Positions 7,104 through 10,972 of a stretch of DNA of 10,972 bases are shown piece by piece. The translations under genes and the position numbers were made by a program. Below the pieces are notes generated by a model. That model was not told the DNA's origin and made no database searches. It was given only the letters and a program-made list of their open reading frames with translations. The stretch is from Ruminococcus sp. (GTDB taxonomy: Bacteria > Bacillota_A > Clostridia > Oscillospirales > Ruminococcaceae). The stretch covers positions 1 through 10,972 of the forward strand of contig JAFVAN010000005.1 in assembly GCA_017480485.1 (NCBI GenBank), written 5' to 3'. Numbering within the stretch: the first letter of the stretch is position 1; every line of letters begins with the position of its first letter.

Positions 7104-7436
7104 ATGCTTGATATCATCTATTCACCCGAAAGGGAGGAGGTAAGAGCCGAGATCTCGGGGGAGCTGGACCATTGCAGCGCCGCAAAGCTGCGGACCGCCA
7201 TCGACCTCGAGGTCATGAAAAGAGTCCCGAGAGTGCTCACCATCGACCTTGCCCGTCTGGGGTTCATGGACAGCTCGGGCATAGGGCTCATTATTGGCAG
7301 ATATAAGCTCGTGAGCGAGCTGGGCGGGAAGGTAGTCGTTGAGGGCGCTTCGCCAAGTGTCGCCAAGCTGCTAAGGCTCGCGGGCATCAGCCGCATCTGT
7401 ACGGTGCGCAGCTTTGAGGGAGGATTAAAGGTATGA
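7104..7436 (+). CDS. spoIIAA: Anti-sigma F factor antagonist SpoIIAA
   Basis: This 110-residue STAS-domain protein is the anti-anti-sigma factor of the forespore. In its dephosphorylated form it binds SpoIIAB and frees sigma-F. SpoIIAB inactivates it by phosphorylating one Ser, and SpoIIE dephosphorylates it. The diagnostic phosphorylation loop FMDSSGIGLIIGRYK is present, and its second Ser is residue 58 with this start, the same number as in B. subtilis. I chose ATG 7104 because AGAAAGGA (7088-7095) lies 8 nt upstream. ATG 7095, three codons earlier, directly touches the AAAGG and is the alternative. The stop overlaps the spoIIAB start as ATGA. I found no convincing sigma-H or sigma-A promoter in the 60 nt upstream, so the promoter may lie inside the repeat element. 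Confidence 0.94.
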   Translation: MLDIIYSPEREEVRAEISGELDHCSAAKLRTAIDLEVMKRVPRVLTIDLARLGFMDSSGIGLIIGRYKLVSELGGKVVVEGASPSVAKLLRLAGISRICTVRSFEGGLKV

Positions 7437-7879
7437 GGATATATCCAAAAAATGAAATGACCCTGCGCTTTCCAAGCCTTTCGGAAAACGAGCGCTTTGC
7501 AAGGATCGCAGTGTCGGGCTTCGTCTCGGCGCTGGACCCCACCATCGACGAGCTGACAGAGCTTAAAACCGCCGTCTCCGAGGCCGTGACCAACTGCATC
7601 GTCCACGCCTACCGCAACACCGTCGGCGAGATAACCATGAGCGTCAAGCTCCTCGAGGGCGGGCGCATCTACATAAGGATAAGCGACAAGGGCTGCGGCA
7701 TCGAGGACGTTGGAAGGGCCAGAGAGCCCCTGTTCACCACCGCCCCCGACGAGGAGCGCGCAGGCCTCGGCTTTGCGATAATGGAAAGCTTCACCGACTC
7801 TCTGAGAGTCACCAGCCGCCCGGGGAAGGGTACCACAGTGACCATGCAGCGCACCCTGACCACAAGGACCCGCCAATGA
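7433..7879 (+). CDS. spoIIAB: Anti-sigma F factor and serine kinase SpoIIAB
   Basis: This 148-residue GHKL-family protein binds sigma-F and keeps it inactive. It also phosphorylates SpoIIAA on Ser58. The ATP-binding motifs are intact: N-box with Glu50 and Asn54 in SEAVTNCIVHAY, G1 box DKGCGI at 85-90, and G2 box GLGFAIM at 111-117. The length matches the family, about 145 residues. GGGAGGA (7418-7424) lies 8 nt before ATG 7433. The gene overlaps both neighbours by 4 nt (ATGA), which implies translational coupling and near-equal production of the three partners, as the partner-switching mechanism requires. Confidence 0.96.
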   Translation: MRIYPKNEMTLRFPSLSENERFARIAVSGFVSALDPTIDELTELKTAVSEAVTNCIVHAYRNTVGEITMSVKLLEGGRIYIRISDKGCGIEDVGRAREPLFTTAPDEERAGLGFAIMESFTDSLRVTSRPGKGTTVTMQRTLTTRTRQ

Positions 7880-8535
7880 CTCAGGGCGACCGCCGCAGGC
7901 TCTCGGAGGAAAATCTGGGGTTGGTGCGGCTCTGCGCCAACCGCTTTCGGGGGAAGGGCATCGAGTACGACGACCTCTACGGCGCGGGGTGTATGGGGCT
8001 TGTTAAGGCCGCCAGAGCCTTTGACGAAGGGCGGGGAGTAAAATTTTCCACCTACGCCGTGCCTGTGATACTGGGCGAGATCAAGCGGCTTTTTCGGGAG
8101 GGCGGCACTGTGAAGGTGAGCCGTAGCCTGAAGGAGCTGTCCCTGAGGCTTGCGAGGCTGCGGGATGAGTTTGCTCTGCGGCAGGGGCGGGAGCCGACGG
8201 TGAGTGAGCTCAGCGCCCTTTGCGGCGAGGGTGAGGAGGCTGTGACGGAGGCACTGGGGGTAACGGCGCCGCCCTTGAGCCTGACTGCGGGGGGCGAGGA
8301 CGAGGGAACGGAGTTTGACATCCCTGTGGAGGGGCCGGACCTTGAGATCGCGGACAGATTGGCGCTGCGGGAGGCGCTTGGGGAGCTGGCGCCGGAGGAG
8401 CGAAGATTGATAATGCTGAGGTATTATCTTGGGAAGACGCAGCAGCGTACGGCAGAGATCATGGGGATGACGCAGGTGCAGGTATCGAGGAAGGAGAAGA
8501 AGCTGTTGGAAAAGCTAAGGGAAAGAATGGAATAA
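7876..8535 (+). CDS. sigF: RNA polymerase sigma-F factor (forespore specific)
   Basis: This 219-residue sigma-70 family factor directs early forespore transcription after asymmetric division. Region 2 is clear (DDLYGAGCMGLVKAA, FSTYAVPVILGEIKR). It is followed by VKVSRSLKEL, typical of sigma-F and sigma-G, then region 3 and the region 4 helix-turn-helix (MGMTQVQVSRKEKKLLEKL). Its place directly after spoIIAB identifies it as sigma-F and not sigma-G. It is shorter than B. subtilis sigma-F (255 residues). The N-terminus begins about 30 residues late, so the usual first helices are missing. No upstream start is likely, because AAGGA (7864-7868) sits 7 nt before ATG 7876 and overlaps spoIIAB. No typical terminator follows, only the inverted repeats described next. 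Confidence 0.95.
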   Translation: MTQGDRRRLSEENLGLVRLCANRFRGKGIEYDDLYGAGCMGLVKAARAFDEGRGVKFSTYAVPVILGEIKRLFREGGTVKVSRSLKELSLRLARLRDEFALRQGREPTVSELSALCGEGEEAVTEALGVTAPPLSLTAGGEDEGTEFDIPVEGPDLEIADRLALREALGELAPEERRLIMLRYYLGKTQQRTAEIMGMTQVQVSRKEKKLLEKLRERME

Positions 8536-8553
8536 AAAACGCACACTGTCCGC

Positions 8554-8848
8554 AAATTGGCCGGAATCCAAGGGGCGGGTGCTAACGGCGCACGGCCGAA
8601 TTTCGCGCTCAAAATAGTGCAGACCGATAAATAGTCCCGCGGAGCGCATTCGCCGGTTCCAAGGGCGGCGTTAGCCCTTGGCGGATTCCAAAGGCAGAGC
8701 CTTTGGTCGCCGACCCGGCGAAACACGCACCAAACTATCGGTCAACACGCGGCGCAGCACAACACCACAAGGGAGCAGCTATTCCGCGTCTAACCTCCAT
8801 CCCGAAGTGGGGCGCTATGCTGCGCCGCAACGACTGAGCGGACCGCTC
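8554..8848. repeat. Cluster of nested inverted repeats downstream of sigF, possible structured RNA
   Basis: At least six complementary pairs occur in about 295 nt. AAATTGGCCG (8554-8563) pairs with 8593-8603, with one bulge. GACCGATA (8622-8629) pairs with TATCGGTC (8736-8743). Inside this, CGCCGG (8651-8656) pairs with CCGGCG (8715-8720). Inside that are two hairpins: CCAAGGGC/GCCCTTGG (8659-8681) and CCAAAGGC/GCCTTTGG (8688-8706). Then GCGGCGCAGCA (8749-8759) pairs with TGCTGCGCCGC (8818-8828), and GAGCGG/CCGCTC lies at 8836-8848. The set at 8622-8743 would form a closed multi-branch fold. It may be a non-coding RNA, the 3' UTR of the sigF mRNA or a dispersed palindromic element. Open frames here are not gene-like. 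Confidence 0.65.
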
Positions 8849-9165
8849 CATCAGGAAAGAGCGAAGCGGATTTTCCGTGCGGCGAGCACCCCTCCGCCCT
8901 ATCGGGCACCTCCCCTTTCCTTATCTCCCTGTCGGTCATTTTGTTGCGATTTCAAGCTCAATGGGCGCTTGCGGGTCTTCCTTTTGTTTGGGTTTCGGCG
9001 GCGAGCCGATCGGTAGTCTTGGGGGACTTTGGTTTGAGCTGTTTTTGGCTTGTCTGTTCCTGCTGTGGGCTTGTGGCGGTCTTGGCTTGGCTCTGTCGAA
9101 AAATATTGGGAGAGGTAAAATGCACAAGACAAATGGGATAAATTTGTGCAATATTTTTTTGCATT
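8849..9165. other. Unassigned intergenic stretch
   Basis: No gene is supported here. The stretch at 8960-9110 is rich in G and T on the plus strand (many GGT, TTG and CTTGG words). It can be read as a hydrophobic peptide from an in-frame start at 8877, but that frame has no ribosome binding site of note and resembles no protein that I know. From about 9110 the base composition turns AT-rich, marking the promoter region of the next gene. Confidence 0.5.
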
Positions 9166-9198
9166 TTTGTATACAAAGTACAAAATTTGTGATATAAT
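9166..9198 (+). promoter_or_regulatory. Promoter with extended -10 and overlapping operator-like palindrome
   Basis: TATAAT (9193-9198) is a perfect -10 element and is preceded by TG at 9190-9191, an extended -10. The -35 is weak: TATACA at 9170-9175 with a 17-nt spacer. A perfect 12-bp palindrome, TTTGTATACAAA (9166-9177), covers the -35. An alternative inverted repeat, TTTTGTA (9165-9171) with TACAAAA (9179-9185), overlaps it. A repressor bound here would block RNA polymerase, but the regulator is not identified. The start near 9205 gives a leader of about 150 nt, which includes a small hairpin with a GUGA tetraloop at 9280-9293. Confidence 0.7.
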
Positions 9199-9353
9199 AA
9201 TATTGCGGGCAGAGAATATGCTCTGATTTGTTAAAATTGTTATACCTGAATTTTAGTTGAACGCAAAGACGGCGGAATAAGCGTGTGAACGCTGAAAAAA
9301 TGATTTCGCAGATTTGAAGTCAGCTATAACTTTTATGCAAAGGAGGCTTTGTT

Positions 9354-9977
9354 ATGAGATCAATAATTACTATCAGCCGTGAGTTCGGAAGCGGAGGACG
9401 TGAGATCGGCAAGCTGCTTGCCGAGAGCCTGAATGTTGATTTTTATGACAAGGAGCTCCTTGAGATCGCCTCGAAGGAAAGCGGCATCTGCGAGGAGCTG
9501 TTCGTAAAGCACGACGAGAACTACACCAACAGCTTCCTCTATTCCCTCGTTATGGGCAGCTATCCCGTCAGCTCGGACGGCAGGATAAACACCGAGCTGC
9601 CCCTTAACCAGAAGATATTCTTGGCCCAGTTCGACGTCATCCGCAAGCTGGCAGAAAAAGGCCCCTGCGTTATCGTCGGAAGATGCGCCGACTATGTCCT
9701 CAGGAACCAGGATAATGTTATAAACTTCTTCATCAGCGGAGATATGCTGCACAAGAAGCGCCGCATCCTCGAGCGCTACGACATCGAGAAAAACAAGGCC
9801 GAGGACTTTATCCGCAAGACCGACAAGCGCCGCGCCAATTATTACAACTACTACACCGACAGAAAATGGGGCGAGGCAAAGAACTATGACCTCTGCATAA
9901 ATTCCTCCAAGACCGGCATCGAGGGCGCAGTTCAGCTGATGCAGGACTACATCAAGATCAAAGAGAGCCTTATGTGA
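9354..9977 (+). CDS. Cytidylate kinase-like family protein
   Basis: The 207-residue product belongs to the cytidylate kinase-like P-loop family that is common in gut Firmicutes. Visible features are the N-terminal strand and loop TISREFGSGGREIGKLLAE (6-24), a P-loop variant of the form GSGGxxxGK, then DFYDKELLEIA (29-39), and a central GPCVIVGRCADYVLR. The C-terminal half has the Arg-rich lid-like segment HKKRRILERY and DKRRANYYNYYT. True CMP kinases are similar in size but have a more canonical P-loop, so the substrate is uncertain. AAAGGAGG (9339-9346) lies 7 nt before ATG 9354. The gene has its own promoter and terminator and is probably monocistronic. Codon use resembles its neighbours. 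Confidence 0.88.
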   Translation: MRSIITISREFGSGGREIGKLLAESLNVDFYDKELLEIASKESGICEELFVKHDENYTNSFLYSLVMGSYPVSSDGRINTELPLNQKIFLAQFDVIRKLAEKGPCVIVGRCADYVLRNQDNVINFFISGDMLHKKRRILERYDIEKNKAEDFIRKTDKRRANYYNYYTDRKWGEAKNYDLCINSSKTGIEGAVQLMQDYIKIKESLM

Positions 9978-10027
9978 CAAACCAAGATCTTTTTCAATTC
10001 ATTTTACTTTCCTTACTTTCCGAAAGG

Positions 10028-10055
10028 GCCGCCTCCGGGCGGCTTCTTTCTTTTT
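10028..10055 (+). terminator. Rho-independent terminator of the cytidylate kinase-like gene
   Basis: GCCGCC (10028-10033) pairs with GGCGGC (10038-10043) around TCCG. The T-rich tract TTCTTTCTTTTT (10044-10055) follows. GAAAG (10022-10026) and CTTTC (10046-10050) can lengthen the stem. It lies 50 nt after the stop codon. Confidence 0.85.
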
Positions 10056-10103
10056 AATTTCCCCCACCATCTTTCAGTCGAGCGCACATGAAAAGTCTCA
10101 GCG

Positions 10104-10120
10104 CCTCCCCGGAGGGGAGG
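10104..10120. repeat. Short GC-rich hairpin
   Basis: CCTCCCC (10104-10110) and GGGGAGG (10114-10120) are perfectly complementary around GGA. No T-run follows on the plus strand. It lies next to the diverged repeat copy that starts at 10141 and is probably part of the same non-coding repeat. The rest of 10056-10299 holds no gene that I can support. Confidence 0.5.
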
Positions 10121-10140
10121 TGGGTGCTGGCGCGCATGGC

Positions 10141-10202
10141 GCAAGTCGCGTGAGCGCTCGTAAACTCGCTCACAACTGTGTGATGTGAGCGAGCTCCCTC
10201 GC
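10141..10202 (-). repeat. Diverged inverted copy of the 79-bp repeat
   Basis: On the minus strand this reads ACACAGTTGTGAGCGAGTTT followed by ACGAGCG and CACGCGACTTGC. The array at 10799-10972 has ACACAGTTGTAAGCGAGCTT followed by GCGAGCG and CACGCGACTTGC. Similarity extends to the CCCTCGCG at 10196-10203. The copy lies on the other side of spoVAC, in the opposite orientation to the array. Confidence 0.75.
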
Positions 10203-10299
10203 GATACGGCGGCACTCAAATGGCTGGTGCGGGTTTTACCTCCGCTCTTACAGGGCCTTTTTCGCGTGGGATATTTTCCGTCTCGCGGGCACCGACCGA

Positions 10300-10740
10300 C
10301 TACTTTATAAACATATAAATTATCCCGTAAACAAACCCCGCAAGGGTGGAGTAGAGGATGACGGGGCCGCAGACGGTGAAGATCTTTGCGCCAAGGCCCG
10401 TAACAAGACCCTCGGTCCTGAACTCGATGGCGGGGGCGACGACGGAATTGGCGAAGCCCGTGATTGGCACGAGAGTGCCTGCGCCGCCGTGCTTGGCGAT
10501 CTTCTCGTAGATGCCCAGAGCAGTGAGGACGGCGCTTAACAGGATGAGGGTGATGGAGACTGCGGCAGAGGCGTTATCGTTGGAGAGGCCGAGGTAAAGA
10601 TAGATGTTTTTTATCCCCTGCCCCAAGGCGCAGATGGCCCCGCCGATGCAGAAGGCCTTGATGACGTTTAGGGGCGTGTTGGAATTTTTGGAGGCCTTTT
10701 TATACATCTGCTCGTACTGAGATTTTGAAACATTGACCAT
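10300..10740 (-). CDS. spoVAC: Stage V sporulation protein AC, SpoVAC
   Basis: This 146-residue membrane protein is a component of the SpoVA channel in the forespore inner membrane. The channel takes up calcium-dipicolinate during sporulation and releases it on germination. In B. subtilis, SpoVAC is reported to act as a mechanosensitive channel. The family core is visible: KAFCIGGAICALGQ (28-41) and GTLVPITGFANSVVAPAIEF (88-107), then a GLGAKIFTVCGPVILY segment. Hydrophobic segments lie at about 26-48, 57-77 and 117-143. The length is close to the B. subtilis protein, about 150 residues. AAAGGAG (10749-10755 on minus) lies 8 nt before the ATG. Usually spoVAD and spoVAE follow directly. Here about 320 nt without a gene separate the stop from the convergent kinase-like gene, so this copy is alone. 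Confidence 0.93.
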   Translation of the reverse strand: MVNVSKSQYEQMYKKASKNSNTPLNVIKAFCIGGAICALGQGIKNIYLYLGLSNDNASAAVSITLILLSAVLTALGIYEKIAKHGGAGTLVPITGFANSVVAPAIEFRTEGLVTGLGAKIFTVCGPVILYSTLAGFVYGIIYMFIK

Positions 10741-10768
10741 AGCTTTCGCTCCTTTCGGGATATAGTAA

Positions 10769-10797
10769 TAGTATTGGCAAATGGAAATAATTTATGC
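10769..10797 (-). promoter_or_regulatory. Sigma-G-like promoter of spoVAC
   Basis: On the minus strand GCATA (10797-10793) matches the B. subtilis sigma-G -35 consensus gHATR. After a 17-nt spacer, AATACTA (10775-10769) matches the -10 consensus CATnHTA except for its first base. The leader would be about 20 nt and end in a good ribosome binding site. Late forespore (sigma-G) control is what is known for spoVA in B. subtilis. Sigma-F consensus is similar, so either forespore factor is possible. Confidence 0.55.
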
Positions 10798-10798
10798 G

Positions 10799-10972
10799 CG
10801 AGGGGATCCCCTTACATTACACAGTTGTAAGCGAGCTTGCGAGCGTCACGCGACTTGCCCCGTCGGGGCACCGACCGTGAGGGGATCCCCTTACATTACA
10901 CAGTTGTAAGCGAGCTTGCGAGCGTCACGCGACTTGCCCCGTCGGGGCACCGACCGCGAGGGGATCCCCTTA
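10799..10972. repeat. Tandem array of a 79-bp repeat, running off the window end
   Basis: The unit begins GAGGGGATCCCCTTACATTA and ends GGGGCACCGACCG plus one base. The palindrome GGGGATCCCC recurs at 10802-10811, 10881-10890 and 10960-10969, exactly 79 bp apart. The two full units are almost identical, with only T or C differing at the junction (10878 and 10957). There are no spacers between units, so it is not a CRISPR array. Each unit contains GCCCCGTCGGGGC, a stem-loop, and the core that is also found inverted at 10141-10202. No coding sequence is seen. Confidence 0.92.

Noticed and set aside
8877..9197. Hydrophobic 106-residue protein
   Set aside because: No ribosome binding site, a composition driven by GT-rich DNA, and the frame runs through the promoter of the next gene.
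9229..9353. Cyclic di-GMP (GEMM) riboswitch
   Set aside because: Only the short word ACGCAAAG matches. The other conserved blocks and the expected stems are not found.
10799..10972. CRISPR array
   Set aside because: Units of 79 bp follow each other without unique spacers, and no cas gene is visible.

Overview
The window looks like a chromosomal segment of a GC-rich, spore-lineage Firmicute of the gut or rumen, most like a Ruminococcus-type member of the Oscillospiraceae. The reasons are a complete spoIIA operon (spoIIAA-spoIIAB-sigF), a spoVAC gene, strong AGGAGG-type ribosome binding sites, codons ending mostly in G or C, plant-polysaccharide glycosidases, and intergenic regions packed with hairpins and repeats. 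The genus assignment is inference. No database search was possible.

Layout. (1) 1-1791: a leader with two inverted repeats, then an amino-acid ABC transporter permease and its ATPase with overlapping ends. A perfect 21-bp hairpin follows. The substrate-binding protein is not in the window and probably lies just upstream. (2) 1928-6181: a carbohydrate operon with a near-consensus promoter. It holds a cytoplasmic GH95 enzyme and a surface GH26 (beta-mannanase-type) lipoprotein with a CBM35-like module and an odd Lys/Glu-rich tail. A textbook intrinsic terminator closes it. (3) 6182-7103: a gene-poor stretch of about 0.9 kb built from direct and inverted repeats. (4) 7104-8535: spoIIAA-spoIIAB-sigF with 4-nt ATGA overlaps, the forespore-specific sigma factor and its anti-sigma and anti-anti-sigma partners. 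(5) 8536-9353: about 0.8 kb without a convincing gene. The first 300 nt are dense in inverted repeats, and the last part holds a promoter with an operator-like palindrome. (6) 9354-10055: a cytidylate-kinase-like protein with a terminator. (7) 10056-10972: spoVAC on the minus strand with a sigma-G-like promoter. It sits between a diverged inverted copy and a tandem array of one 79-bp repeat, and the array runs off the window end.

How the parts work together. The transporter pair would import a polar amino acid with the unseen binding protein. The GH26 lipoprotein would cut mannan-type polymers at the cell surface, while the GH95 enzyme lacks a signal peptide and would trim imported oligosaccharides. 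Its active site has Thr where fucosidases have His, which points to alpha-L-galactosidase activity. SpoIIAA, SpoIIAB and sigma-F start forespore gene expression, and SpoVAC belongs to the later calcium-dipicolinate channel of the forespore inner membrane.

No clearly new multi-gene system is visible. The most unusual material is in the non-coding parts: the 79-bp repeat family around spoVAC, the composite repeat element before spoIIA, and the highly structured stretch after sigF.
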